Origin: Streptomyces sp. NBC_00286
GTDB lineage: Bacteria; Actinomycetota; Actinomycetes; Streptomycetales; Streptomycetaceae
Direction: 5' to 3'
Assembly (NCBI RefSeq): GCF_036173125.1
Contig: NZ_CP108054.1
Coordinates: forward strand, 1,054,001 to 1,118,000
Length of the DNA: 64,000 bases
Below, piece by piece: positions 9,288-18,653 of this stretch. The notes under the pieces are model-generated. The model saw only the letters and a list, made by a program, of their open reading frames with translations, had not been told where the DNA came from and did no database searches. Position 1 is the first letter of the stretch. Every line of letters starts with the position of its first letter. The translations under genes were made by a program, and so were the position numbers.

Positions 9288-10377
9288 GAGCCCACTCCAG
9301 CCAGCGCTTGGTGACGGCCGCTTCGTTCTTCAGCCACCACTCGATGTCGGCATCGAAGCCCTTGTCGTAGTACTTCGGCGCCCCGGCCAGTGCGTTGCGC
9401 TCGTCCTCGCTGAGCTTGGCGTAGGCCAGCGGAGAGGACGGGTTCGACGGGAACGCCTTGGCCAGGGCCGCCTGGCTCTCAGCCTGCAGCGAGAAGTCCA
9501 TCAGCAGGTACGCGTTGTCCACGTTGGCCGCGCCCTTGGCGATCGCGTAGCCCTGGAACTGGCGGCGCATGCCGTTCAGCTGCCGCTCCACCGGCACGTT
9601 CTGCTTCTGCAGATCGGCGAGCCGGCCGTCCCACACGGTGGACATCGTGACCTCCTCGCGGCTGAGCAGCACACCGGGCAGCGGGCCGCTGTCCCAGAAC
9701 TTCTTGATGTCGCCGCGCAGCCGGCTCATCACCTTGAACGCGCGGTCCACATCGAGCGGGTACAGCTTGTCCATCGGCACGCCGTCGGCCAGCAGCGCGA
9801 ACTCCAGCTCCGGCAGGTCACCGTCCGGGCTGACCATCGAACGGCCGCCCTTGAACGCCTTCGTGTCCCAGAAGTCCGCCCACGACTCCGGCTTCTTCCC
9901 GCCGAAGGCGTCCGTGCGATACCCGATGCACTGACCGTAGAAGCTGTTACCGACGGCGTGCTCGGTGATCTGGTTCTCGGGGATCTTCGCGCTCTTGACG
10001 CTCTTGACCCGGTCAAGGTCCAGCGTCTCCAGGGCGTCCTGCTTCACGTACTTGGCGTGGGACATCATCGAGTTGTTGATGAGGTCGCACTGCGGGCGGC
10101 CCTGCTTGATCTGGGCCAGCAGCGGGGCGTCGTCCAGGTTGAGCACCTTGACCTGGATGCCGGTCTCCTGCGTGAAAGGCGTGTAGATCGCCTTCTGCAG
10201 CGCCGCGCCGAAGGAACCGCCGCTGTCGCGGACGATCACCGTCTTGCCGCCGCCCTTACCGCCGGCGGCGGACGAGCTGCGGCTGGTACCGGTACCGCAG
10301 GCGGCGAGGGACGCGAGGGCGGCTATGCCGCCTGCTCCGCGCAGGAGCGCTCTGCGGCCGATCATGGGATCACTCAT
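9280..10377 (-). CDS. ABC importer substrate-binding lipoprotein, PotD-like (copy 1)
   Basis: A 365-aa extracellular solute-binding protein of the spermidine/putrescine group. The N terminus has a twin-arginine signal (Arg8-Arg9) and a lipobox LAAC with the lipidated Cys at 27, so it is probably exported by Tat and anchored outside the membrane. It is the first importer gene, with a CTCCT-complement ribosome site just before ATG 10377. Compared with copy 2 at 26475-27572, residues 118-144 carry ten substitutions while the remaining 338 residues carry about four. The ligand is unknown; the neighbouring genes suggest an amine or acylated amine. Confidence 0.92.
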   Translation of the reverse strand: MSDPMIGRRALLRGAGGIAALASLAACGTGTSRSSSAAGGKGGGKTVIVRDSGGSFGAALQKAIYTPFTQETGIQVKVLNLDDAPLLAQIKQGRPQCDLINNSMMSHAKYVKQDALETLDLDRVKSVKSAKIPENQITEHAVGNSFYGQCIGYRTDAFGGKKPESWADFWDTKAFKGGRSMVSPDGDLPELEFALLADGVPMDKLYPLDVDRAFKVMSRLRGDIKKFWDSGPLPGVLLSREEVTMSTVWDGRLADLQKQNVPVERQLNGMRRQFQGYAIAKGAANVDNAYLLMDFSLQAESQAALAKAFPSNPSSPLAYAKLSEDERNALAGAPKYYDKGFDADIEWWLKNEAAVTKRWLEWARG

Positions 10378-10441
10378 GACAAATCTCCTGGAAGTAGCGC
10401 GTGGGACCGGCTATTTGAGGGTTGGGGGAAGGGGAATCAGG

Positions 10442-10496
10442 GGGGCGGGAATGTGGCCCGTCAGTCGGGGGGGGCAGGTATGCGGCCCGTCAGTCG
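10442..10496. repeat. 26-bp imperfect direct repeat at the 3' end of the deacylase gene
   Basis: Two units, 10442-10467 and 10471-10496, match at about 23 of 26 positions. The second contains the stop codon of the deacylase at 10490; the first repeats the same TGACGGGCC context downstream of it. It looks like a small local duplication of the gene end, comparable to that at 11482-11526. Confidence 0.7.
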
Positions 10497-11461
10497 TTCG
10501 GGGCGGCGATGGCGGAGAGTTCCGTACCGGGGCGGACGGTGAGCCCGTTCATGTCGTAGATGATCTGTCCGGTGGCCGTGGCTGCGATCTTGTGCTCGGT
10601 GCCGTCGGCCGGGTCGATGATGCGGCCGATGGTCTGTCCTTCGGTCACCTCGTCACCGGTGATCGCGTCCGGGTACCACAGGCCGGTGGTCGGGGAGACG
10701 ACCTCTCCCGTCCAGGCCCACTCGCGCGGCGGTGTGGTCACCGGGGCGACGTGCTGCGGTGCCTCGATGACAGCGAGGTGGTGCAGCAGCCGGTACAGGC
10801 CGTCGAGCAGCCTGCGTACGGTGGCGGGGTCCCGGTCGCCGAGGTCGCCGGTCTCGACGAGGATGGCGGGGATGCCCTGCCGGTTCGCCGCGGCGTGGCT
10901 GTTGCCGCCGGCCGGGCTGGTGCCGAAGATGACGCGCTCGTAACCGACCGCGTGGGCCATTCCCTTGTTCTTCGCGTCCAGCTCGGAGTCGCCCGTCAGG
11001 CGGTAGCCGACGAAGTCGAGCAGATGCTGGTCGATGCCGCCGCTGTGCAGGTCCACGTAGGCGTCGGCGCCGTTGATGACGTACTCGAACAGCCAGGCCG
11101 CCATCCGGTCGGTGGGGCCGCCGTCCTTGTCGCCGGGGAAGACGCGGTTGATGTTGACGCCGTCCAGCGGGGAGATGTTGAGCCTGCCGCCGTAGACGGC
11201 CGGGGGGTTGGCCACGGGGCAGATCACCACCTGGCCGGCGATGTCGTCCGCTTCCAGCAGCCCAGCCAGGCGGGTGGCGGCGTCGACGCCGATGAACTCG
11301 CCACCGTGGACGCCGCCGGTGATGACGACCCTGGGGCCGGGGCGGGTGCCGTTGATGAGGATCAGCGGGACTTCGACCGTCGTGGGGCCGAGGTCGGCGG
11401 GGATGGTCCCGCGAGTCTTCTGGCCGGGCTCCGCTCGCAGCGGGCCGATGGTCAGTGTCAT
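10490..11461 (-). CDS. second zinc-dependent deacylase, AstE/aspartoacylase family
   Basis: A 323-aa metal-dependent deacylase. The zinc ligands are His52 and Glu55 in GVHGGE and His139 in DLHSGG, the same spacing as in the deacylase at 4047-5000, but the rest of the two proteins is clearly diverged. It lies between the sarcosine-oxidase-like gene and the importer, and is probably co-transcribed with both. Two deacylases around one importer suggest that the imported compound carries acyl groups or that two different N-acyl intermediates occur. No closer functional assignment is possible. Confidence 0.85.
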   Translation of the reverse strand: MTLTIGPLRAEPGQKTRGTIPADLGPTTVEVPLILINGTRPGPRVVITGGVHGGEFIGVDAATRLAGLLEADDIAGQVVICPVANPPAVYGGRLNISPLDGVNINRVFPGDKDGGPTDRMAAWLFEYVINGADAYVDLHSGGIDQHLLDFVGYRLTGDSELDAKNKGMAHAVGYERVIFGTSPAGGNSHAAANRQGIPAILVETGDLGDRDPATVRRLLDGLYRLLHHLAVIEAPQHVAPVTTPPREWAWTGEVVSPTTGLWYPDAITGDEVTEGQTIGRIIDPADGTEHKIAATATGQIIYDMNGLTVRPGTELSAIAAPND

Positions 11462-11481
11462 GTGTCGTACCTCAATCGGGC

Positions 11482-11526
11482 TCAGGCCTCGGTGCGGCCG
11501 AGTGTGGTGATGAAATCGATCGGTGG
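11482..11526 (-). pseudogene. relic of the 3' end of a second sarcosine-oxidase-like gene
   Basis: Directly after the stop of the oxidase gene at 11528, the minus strand reads PPIDFITTLGRTEA and a stop. The intact protein ends QPIDFISTVDRTAA. The 46-base units 11481-11526 and 11527-11572 are therefore paralogous gene ends. This is best explained by a former tandem pair of oxidase genes of which only the last 14 codons of one survive. Confidence 0.75.
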
Positions 11527-11527
11527 C

Positions 11528-12664
11528 TCAGGCCGCGGTGCGGTCGACGGTGGAGATGAAGTCGATGGGCTGGGACGAGGTGCCGTCCAGCGCCAGGTCG
11601 GCGGCGATGTCGCCGAAGGCGGGCGAGAGCTTGAAGCCGTGGCCGGAGAACGCGGCGAGCAGTACGACGTTCTCGGCGCCGGGCAGGGGGCCGACGAGCG
11701 GGCGGCTGCTCTCGGTGTAGCCCTCCATGTAGACGGAGAGGCGGGTCGGGTCGAGGTGCAGGTCCGGTAGGTAACGCCCGATCAGCTCGGAGAAGATCTC
11801 CAGTTCCTCCGGCTGCACGGTCCGGTCCAGCTGGTTCGGGTCGCCGGCGGGGCGGTGCAGGGCGCGGGACAGGCCGAGCTTGACCGAGACGCCGTCCGGG
11901 GAGGGCAGCCCGTAGAAGTGGGTGGGTGCCGTACGGATGAAGGCGGGGCGCTCCTCGCCGAACCAGGCGTCGGTGGTGGGCGTGTACCAGGCGCTGATGA
12001 GGCGGCGGATGTCCACCTCCCACGGCAGATCGGGCAGCAGATCGTTCACCCACGGGCCCGGGGTTACCACCGCGGCGTCGAAGCGCTCGCTGCCGGAGTC
12101 GGTGCGGATCTCCACCCCGCCGTTCACCGGCGCGATCTCCCGCACCGGCGTGTAGCGGTGGATGCGCGCGCCCAGCTGCTCGGCGCGGCGGGCCGCGGTC
12201 TGGACCGTCAGCTCGGGCCGGATGAAGCCGGCGCGGCGGTCGAGTACGGCCGCGTCGCCGTCCTCCAGCCTGTACTGCGGGAAGCGCTTGGCCAGTGCCT
12301 CGGCATCGAGCACCTCGTGGTCGAGGCCGTGCTCGGCGATGGACTCCAGGACGGTGGCCATCTGCTGCTGTTCGGTGGGCCCCATCAGCAGGCACCCGGT
12401 CAGACGACGCAGCTCACGGCCGGTCTCCTGCTGGAGCTGCCCCCACAGGGTGTCGGCGTGCTTGAGGAGCGGGACGTACCGGGAGTCCTCGAAGTGCGCG
12501 CTACGGAAGATACGGGTCTCGCCGCCGGCGGCGCTGCGGTCATGGCCCGGGGCGAACCGGTCGTAAGCGACGACCTCGGCGCCACGGGCCGCCAGCCGCC
12601 AGGCGGCCTGGCTGCCCATCGTTCCGACGCCGACGACGGCGACACGCTTCCTGGCAGCTGACAC
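11528..12664 (-). CDS. sarcosine-oxidase-like FAD-dependent oxidoreductase
   Basis: A 378-aa DAO-fold flavoprotein of the monomeric sarcosine oxidase / N-methyltryptophan oxidase group. The FAD site is VAVVGVGTMGSQAAWRLA near the N terminus, and the C-terminal FSGHGFKLSP matches the family flavin and substrate region. The cysteine that binds FAD covalently in monomeric sarcosine oxidase is not evident: the corresponding stretch reads SVYMEGYTESSRP. Start set at GTG 12664, which has an AAAGGAAA ribosome site; 34 extra codons up to 12766 would run into the promoter region. It is the first gene of the minus-strand operon and is divergent from the IclR gene at 12939. Sarcosine itself is only one possible substrate. 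Confidence 0.85.
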   Translation of the reverse strand: MSAARKRVAVVGVGTMGSQAAWRLAARGAEVVAYDRFAPGHDRSAAGGETRIFRSAHFEDSRYVPLLKHADTLWGQLQQETGRELRRLTGCLLMGPTEQQQMATVLESIAEHGLDHEVLDAEALAKRFPQYRLEDGDAAVLDRRAGFIRPELTVQTAARRAEQLGARIHRYTPVREIAPVNGGVEIRTDSGSERFDAAVVTPGPWVNDLLPDLPWEVDIRRLISAWYTPTTDAWFGEERPAFIRTAPTHFYGLPSPDGVSVKLGLSRALHRPAGDPNQLDRTVQPEELEIFSELIGRYLPDLHLDPTRLSVYMEGYTESSRPLVGPLPGAENVVLLAAFSGHGFKLSPAFGDIAADLALDGTSSQPIDFISTVDRTAA

Positions 12665-12825
12665 AGGACTTTCCTTTCGTATCGCCGGGGCGCATGCTGT
12701 GCCCGGCGTGAGGCTGTTCGATTCGAGAGGGGTTCGGAGGGGCGCTGGGTGTCTTGTGGAGCCCAACTGCTCGCATCCGTCCGGTCTCTGAGTTCCGGCT
12801 CACTTGCTTCGTCCGCCGGAGTGAC

Positions 12826-12864
12826 CGTGCCACATTGTGGAATGCTGTGCTAGAATCTGGCACG
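12826..12864. promoter_or_regulatory. 39-bp palindromic operator / promoter, probably IclR-type
   Basis: Perfect 7-base arms CGTGCCA (12826-12832) and TGGCACG (12858-12864) enclose 25 bases that contain a weaker inner palindrome beginning ATTGTGGAA. A TAGAAT at 12851-12856 with GTGCCA 18 bases upstream could be the -10 and -35 of the IclR gene. It lies in the 274-base gap between the divergent oxidase operon and IclR gene. The same arrangement recurs at 13971-14009. Confidence 0.7.
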
Positions 12865-12938
12865 AGAATGACAGCGGCACCGAGGGGAGTCAAGAGGGTG
12901 TCCGACGGAAATTCCGAGGATTAACAGGGGGAAACCGG

Positions 12939-13691
12939 ATGGAAATGAAGAGCGTCACCAGGTCGCTGCGCATCCTGGAGGCGGTCGCGCAGCATCAGCC
13001 GGTGACCGTCGGGGAGTTGACGAAGCTCTTCGGCCTACCGAAGTCGACCGTGCAGCGCACCCTGGTCACACTGGCCGAGGCGGGGTGGCTGCGGGCCAAC
13101 CGCAAGGACACGACCCGCTGGGAGATCGGCGCCCGCGTCCTGGCCGTACGACCTGCCGCCCTACAGGGCTCCAGCCTGTTCGCCGCCGCCCGCGAGCCGA
13201 TGATGCGCCTCCGCGACACGGTGAACGAGACCATCCACCTGACCGTGCCCGACGCCCTGCAGTGCGTGGTCGTCGTGGACCGCGTCGACTGCGACCACCC
13301 CGTACGGACCTTCCACACCATCGGCGACACCTCGCCGATGCACGCCACCGCCACCGGGCGCGCCATCCTCGCCCACCTGCCGAAACAGGATGTCGAAGAG
13401 CTCATCGCACAGGGACTGGAGCGCTTCAGCGACTCGACTCCCACCGACCCCGGCGAACTGCGGGCCGAGCTGGACCAGATCCGCGCGGACGGCTACTCGG
13501 TCAACCGCAACCAGTTCCGGCCGGGCGTCTGCGCCATCGCCGCACCCGTACTCGACGAGGAGGGTACCCCGCTGGCCGCCGTGGCCATCTCGATGCCCGA
13601 CTCACGCTTCGACGCGGACCGGCTGCCCGAGTGGGGCCGCATCGTCGCCGATACGGCCGCGGAGATCACGGGCCGCCGACTGGGCGGCTGA
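12939..13691 (+). CDS. IclR-family transcriptional regulator (first of a tandem pair)
   Basis: A 250-aa regulator with an N-terminal winged helix (helix-turn-helix around [19 protein letters not shown]) and a C-terminal IclR effector domain ([14 protein letters not shown]). The ATG at 12939 follows an AGGGGG site. It is divergent from the oxidase-importer operon and shares its 274-base control region, so it is the obvious candidate regulator of that operon as well as of itself. The second copy at 14081-14830 is closely similar throughout, including the first 30 residues. IclR proteins can activate or repress; which applies here cannot be seen. Confidence 0.9.
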   Translation: MEMKSVTRSLRILEAVAQHQPVTVGELTKLFGLPKSTVQRTLVTLAEAGWLRANRKDTTRWEIGARVLAVRPAALQGSSLFAAAREPMMRLRDTVNETIHLTVPDALQCVVVVDRVDCDHPVRTFHTIGDTSPMHATATGRAILAHLPKQDVEELIAQGLERFSDSTPTDPGELRAELDQIRADGYSVNRNQFRPGVCAIAAPVLDEEGTPLAAVAISMPDSRFDADRLPEWGRIVADTAAEITGRRLGG

Positions 13692-13732
13692 ACACGAGAC
13701 GGACGCAGCACCGGCGGACGCATCACAGGCAA

Positions 13733-13768
13733 GGGTCGGCCCCCACGCACGCGCGTGGGGGCCGACCC
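13733..13768. terminator. strong hairpin terminator after the first IclR gene
   Basis: A perfect 16-base-pair stem (13733-13748 with 13753-13768) and a 4-base loop lie 42 bases after the IclR stop and are followed by CCTTTGT. It should separate the two IclR genes into different transcripts. Confidence 0.85.
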
Positions 13769-13770
13769 CT

Positions 13771-13808
13771 TTGTGCGCTCACGGCTTCCGCTTGTGCGCT
13801 CACGGCTT
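13771..13808 (+). repeat. short tandem direct repeat
   Basis: TTGTGCGCTCACGGCTT occurs at 13771-13787 and again at 13792-13808, a 21-base period directly after the terminator. The rest of the 389-base gap between the IclR genes shows no coding content apart from the operator at 13971. Confidence 0.7.
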
Positions 13809-13970
13809 TCGCCGCCCTGCGCCGGCCGGGAGAGGGGCCGGGCGCAGGGCGGGTGCACCACGCGGCGCGGTAGGCGAGTCAGGGCGCTACCACTGTCCAT
13901 CGCCGCGCGGTACGGCATCGGATTCAGCATCTCTCCGACGACGGCCCGATCACTGGACCGTTTCCGAAAT

Positions 13971-14009
13971 CGTGCCATATTGTGGAACGCCATGCTAGAA
14001 TCCGGCACG
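13971..14009. promoter_or_regulatory. second copy of the 39-bp IclR-type operator / promoter
   Basis: Arms CGTGCCA (13971-13977) and CGGCACG (14003-14009) again enclose 25 bases, with the same inner ATTGTGGAA and TAGAAT elements as at 12826. It stands 72 bases before the second IclR start. Conservation of arms, spacing and core, while the surrounding sequence differs, supports a functional binding site. Confidence 0.7.
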
Positions 14010-14080
14010 ATCATGCCCGTGGCTCCCGGAAGGAGTCAAGAGGTGAGAACGGGACAACCACACGACTTACGGGGGCACGG

Positions 14081-14830
14081 ATGGAAATGAAGAGCGTCAC
14101 CAGATCGCTGCGCATCCTGGAGGCCGTCGCCAAACATCAGCCGGTGACCGTCGGGGAGCTCACGAAGCTCTTCGGCCTGCCCAAGTCGACCGTGCAGCGG
14201 ACGCTGGTGAGCCTCAATGAGGCGGGGTGGCTGCGGGCGAACCGCAAGGACACCACCCGCTGGGAGATCGGCGCCCGCGTACTGGCCGTACGACCCGCCG
14301 CACTGCAGGGCTCCAGCCTCTTCGCCGCCGCCCGCGAACCGATGATCCGGCTCCGTGACGCGCTGAACGAGACAATCCACCTGTCGGTGCCCGACGCCCT
14401 GCACGGCATGGTCGTCGTCGACCGGGTCGACTGCGACCATCCCGTACGGACCTTCCACGCCATCGGCGACTCCTCGCCTCTGCACGCCACCGCCACCGGG
14501 CACGCGGTCCTCGCCCACCTGCCGAGGTCCGAGGTCGACGAGGTCTCGGCGGGCGAGCTGGAGGGCTACGGGGAGGAGACCATCACCGACCCGTCGGAGC
14601 TGCGCGCCGAGCTGCGCCGGGTCAGAGAGCGCGGATACTCCGTCAACTACAACCAGTTCCGGCCGGGCGTCTGTGCCATCGCGGCGCCCGTCCTGGGCGA
14701 CGACGGCATGCCCCTGGCCTCCGTGGCCGTCTCCATGCCCCACTCCCGGTTCGAGCCCGACCGGCTGACCGAACTGGGGCGTCTGGTGACCGGAGCAGCC
14801 TCGGAGATCACCGCCCGCCATCTCGGCTGA
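14081..14830 (+). CDS. IclR-family transcriptional regulator (second of a tandem pair)
   Basis: A 249-aa paralogue of the regulator at 12939-13691. The DNA-binding half is almost the same, including the recognition helix around [10 protein letters not shown]; the effector half differs mainly in residues about 150-185 and at the C terminus. Such a pattern fits recent duplication with a change of inducer while keeping the operator. It is followed after 238 bases by tdh, its likely target, together with its own promoter at 13971. A decayed third copy lies at 18340-18450. Confidence 0.9.
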   Translation: MEMKSVTRSLRILEAVAKHQPVTVGELTKLFGLPKSTVQRTLVSLNEAGWLRANRKDTTRWEIGARVLAVRPAALQGSSLFAAAREPMIRLRDALNETIHLSVPDALHGMVVVDRVDCDHPVRTFHAIGDSSPLHATATGHAVLAHLPRSEVDEVSAGELEGYGEETITDPSELRAELRRVRERGYSVNYNQFRPGVCAIAAPVLGDDGMPLASVAVSMPHSRFEPDRLTELGRLVTGAASEITARHLG

Positions 14831-15068
14831 CGGGGATCCCGGGTGTCGGTTGCGGCTGCCCGATCCAGGTGATGGCGCACCGTGCGAGAAGCGACCGTCG
14901 CGAGTCGATCGTGAAGGCAGGCTGTCGGTCCGGTTAAGAAATCCTCGATGGACCGCACGCCCGCCACCAGGCAGATTGCTGATGCCCGGTACGGCCAGGA
15001 TGTCGGCGCCCGCAGCGCCGTCCCGCGTACCGGAGTCTTCCCATCCCCTCGCGCACAGGAGCCGCGGC

Positions 15069-16097
15069 ATGAAGGCACTGGTGAAGGACAAGGCGGAGCC
15101 CGGTCTGTGGCTGAGAGATGTGCCGGAGCCGTCCATCGGCCCCGGCGACGTCCTGATCAAGGTTCTCCGCACCGGCATCTGCGGCACGGACCTGCACATC
15201 CGCGCCTATGACGGCTGGGCGCAGCAAGCCGTGCGCACACCGCTCGTGCTCGGCCATGAGTTCGTCGGCGAGGTCGCCGAAGTCGGCCGGGACGTCGCCG
15301 ACATCAAGGTGGGCGACCTGGTCAGCGGCGAGGGCCATCTGGTGTGCGGCAAGTGCCGCAACTGCCTGGCCGGCCGGCGGCACCTGTGCCGGAACACGGT
15401 GGGGCTCGGCGTCGGCCGCGACGGCGCGTTCGCCGAGTACGTGAGCCTGCCGGCCGGGAACGCGTGGGTTCACCGGACGCCCGTGGACCTCGACACGGCG
15501 GCCATCTTCGACCCGTTCGGCAACGCCGTGCACACCGCGCTGTCCTTCCCCCTGGTGGGCGAGGACGTCCTCATCACGGGAGCGGGACCCATCGGCATCA
15601 TGGCCGCGACGGTGGCCGCGCACGCCGGAGCCCGCAACGTCGTCATCACCGACGTCAGCGAGTACCGCCTGGCACTGGCCCGCAAGGTCGGCGTCGATCT
15701 GGCGGTCAACGTCGCCGACACGACGATCGAGGCGGCTCAGCGGCAGCTGGGCCTGCGGGAGGGCTTCGACGTCGGCCTGGAGATGTCCGGCCGCCCCGAA
15801 GCCCTGCGCGACATGATCGCCAACATGACGCACGGCGGGCGGATCGCCGTTCTTGGGCTGCCTTCCGAGGAGTTCGCGGTCGATTTCGCCACGATCGTCA
15901 CCTCCATGATCACCATCAAGGGCATTTACGGCCGGGAGATGTTCGAGACCTGGTACGCCATGTCGGTGCTGCTGGAACGCGGCCTCGATCTCAGCCCGGT
16001 GATCACCGGCCGTTATGCCTACCAGGACTTCGACGCGGCCTTCGAGGACGCCGCGAGCGGGCGGTGCGGCAAGGTCGTCCTCGACTGGACCGCCTGA
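15069..16097 (+). CDS. tdh: L-threonine 3-dehydrogenase
   Basis: A 342-aa zinc-dependent medium-chain dehydrogenase that oxidises L-threonine to 2-amino-3-ketobutyrate with NAD. The catalytic zinc site is seen in GICGTDLHI and GHEFVGE; the structural zinc loop has four cysteines ([15 protein letters not shown]); the nucleotide fold is [12 protein letters not shown]. Length equals that of E. coli Tdh (341). The kbl gene follows 80 bases downstream, which makes the assignment firm. A degraded copy of the 5' end of such a gene lies at 27855-27965. Confidence 0.93.
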   Translation: MKALVKDKAEPGLWLRDVPEPSIGPGDVLIKVLRTGICGTDLHIRAYDGWAQQAVRTPLVLGHEFVGEVAEVGRDVADIKVGDLVSGEGHLVCGKCRNCLAGRRHLCRNTVGLGVGRDGAFAEYVSLPAGNAWVHRTPVDLDTAAIFDPFGNAVHTALSFPLVGEDVLITGAGPIGIMAATVAAHAGARNVVITDVSEYRLALARKVGVDLAVNVADTTIEAAQRQLGLREGFDVGLEMSGRPEALRDMIANMTHGGRIAVLGLPSEEFAVDFATIVTSMITIKGIYGREMFETWYAMSVLLERGLDLSPVITGRYAYQDFDAAFEDAASGRCGKVVLDWTA

Positions 16098-16177
16098 GCC
16101 GTACGCGCCCTCCGCGTCCATCACGCCTTCGCGCCCATTCCACCCGTACGCCCGCTGCCCCGAGGAGCTCACCCGCC

Positions 16178-17386
<1,209 letters not shown>

Positions 17387-17391
17387 GCGAC

Positions 17392-18330
17392 ATGATCGAC
17401 ATGCGGCGGCTGCGGATCCTGCGCGCCGTGGCGGACCACGGAACGGTGACCGCCGCGGCCGCCGCGCTGTACCTCACCCCGTCTGCCGTCTCCCAGCAGC
17501 TCGCGGCGCTGGAGAGCGAGACCGGCCAGCGGCTGCTGGAGCGCAACGGGCGCGGCATCCGCCTCACGGCCACCGGGGAGATCCTGCTCGATCACGCCAA
17601 CACGATCCTCGCCCAGCTGGAGCGCGCCGAGGCCGAACTCGCCGCGTACACCTCGGGAGCCGCGGGCGAGGTGACCGTCGCCTCCTTCGCCACCGGCATC
17701 GCACTCGTCCTCGCACCGGCCATCGCGCAGCTCGCGGACACCGCACCAGGGATCCGGATCCGGGTGCGTGACGCGGAGGGCGACGAGAGCCTGCCGATGG
17801 TGCTGGACGGGGAGGCGGACGTCGCGGTCGCCGTGGAGTACCGCGGTGCGCCGCGCGAGGACGACCAGCGTCTCGCGCGGGTGCCGCTGTACTCCGAAGC
17901 GTTCGACGCGGTCCTGCCGGTCGGCCACCGGCTCGCCGGGGCGGGCAAGGTGCGGGTGGCCGACCTGGCCGACGAGCCGTGGATCGGCCCGTACCCGGGC
18001 AACCCCTGCCACGACGTGGTGATGCTGGCCTGCGAGTACGCCGGATTCCAGCCCCGGCTGCAGCACTCGTCCGATGACTTCCGTGCCGTCGTCGCCCTCG
18101 CCGGCGCCGGGGCGGGCGTCGCCCTGGTACCGCGCTCCGCCCTGCGGGGCACGGAGCTGACGGGCGTGGTGATCCGCCCGCTGGACGACGTGGCGGTGAC
18201 CCGCCGCGTCTTCGCGACCGTACGGCGCGGCGCGGAGGAGCATCCCCTGATCCGTCCGGTGCTGGAGGCGCTGCGCGCGGCGGCAGAGACGGCCGTGCCG
18301 TCCGACGGCCCCGGCTCCTCCCCGGCCTGA
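17392..18330 (+). CDS. LysR-family transcriptional regulator
   Basis: A 312-aa LysR regulator: N-terminal helix-turn-helix (TVTAAAAALYLTPSAVSQQLAALE) and a periplasmic-binding-protein-like effector domain. It begins 6 bases after kbl and so is probably co-transcribed with tdh and kbl, perhaps sensing threonine, glycine or an intermediate. ATG 17392 or 17401 could be the start; the first fits the usual distance to the helix-turn-helix. LysR genes in the same direction as their targets are less common than divergent ones, so another target such as the following hom-ALDH pair is possible. Confidence 0.88.
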   Translation: MIDMRRLRILRAVADHGTVTAAAAALYLTPSAVSQQLAALESETGQRLLERNGRGIRLTATGEILLDHANTILAQLERAEAELAAYTSGAAGEVTVASFATGIALVLAPAIAQLADTAPGIRIRVRDAEGDESLPMVLDGEADVAVAVEYRGAPREDDQRLARVPLYSEAFDAVLPVGHRLAGAGKVRVADLADEPWIGPYPGNPCHDVVMLACEYAGFQPRLQHSSDDFRAVVALAGAGAGVALVPRSALRGTELTGVVIRPLDDVAVTRRVFATVRRGAEEHPLIRPVLEALRAAAETAVPSDGPGSSPA

Positions 18331-18339
18331 ATCCCGATC

Positions 18340-18450
18340 GCTGGGTGAACGAGACCACCACCTGTCGGTCCCCGACGATTCCCTGTCAAGTTCAGCGTGT
18401 GACCAAGCGCCGAACCTGCCGTTCTGGCACACCTGCAGGAACACACCCAA
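18340..18450 (+). pseudogene. decayed fragment of a third IclR gene
   Basis: Bases 18349-18386 match the IclR gene at 14365-14401 almost base for base (region coding [12 protein letters not shown]) but with small insertions that break the frame. About 45 bases later GTTCTGGCACACCTGC matches the codons for VLAHLP of the same genes. The intervening 100 or so bases of a normal gene are missing. The rest of the 323-base gap up to hom shows no recognisable gene. Confidence 0.65.
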
Positions 18451-18653
18451 CCCGACCGACGGCCAAGCGAGGCGGCGGGCGCACTGCGTCCGTGCCCGCG
18501 CGGTGTTGCTGAAGGCGGGGTGGGCGAATCGCCCTCCGACAGAGCAGATCGGCATGCGTCGTGGCCGTTGCGACATGGAGCAGGTGACAGGCGGAGAAGC
18601 GAGGCTCTGAGCAGCCGCACCGTGAAGGCGGCGGACTGTTAAGGAGCGATCTC

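Larger units (their letters stand above)
6388..10377 (-). repeat. 3990-bp importer operon duplication, copy 1
   Basis: Whole-operon direct repeat. All four genes match 23583-27572 at a constant offset of 17195 bases, with equal lengths and no insertion or deletion. Similarity reaches about 9 bases into the next gene at the low end and dies out in the untranslated leader at the high end, where a GCGTGGGACC stretch is still shared. Confidence 0.95.

Noticed and set aside
13733..13808. Terminator plus two direct repeats considered as a CRISPR fragment
   Set aside because: Only two 17-base repeats with a 4-base gap, no spacers and no cas genes.
14831..15068. Leader of tdh examined for a glycine or threonine riboswitch
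   Set aside because: No conserved aptamer core or paired terminator could be recognised by eye.
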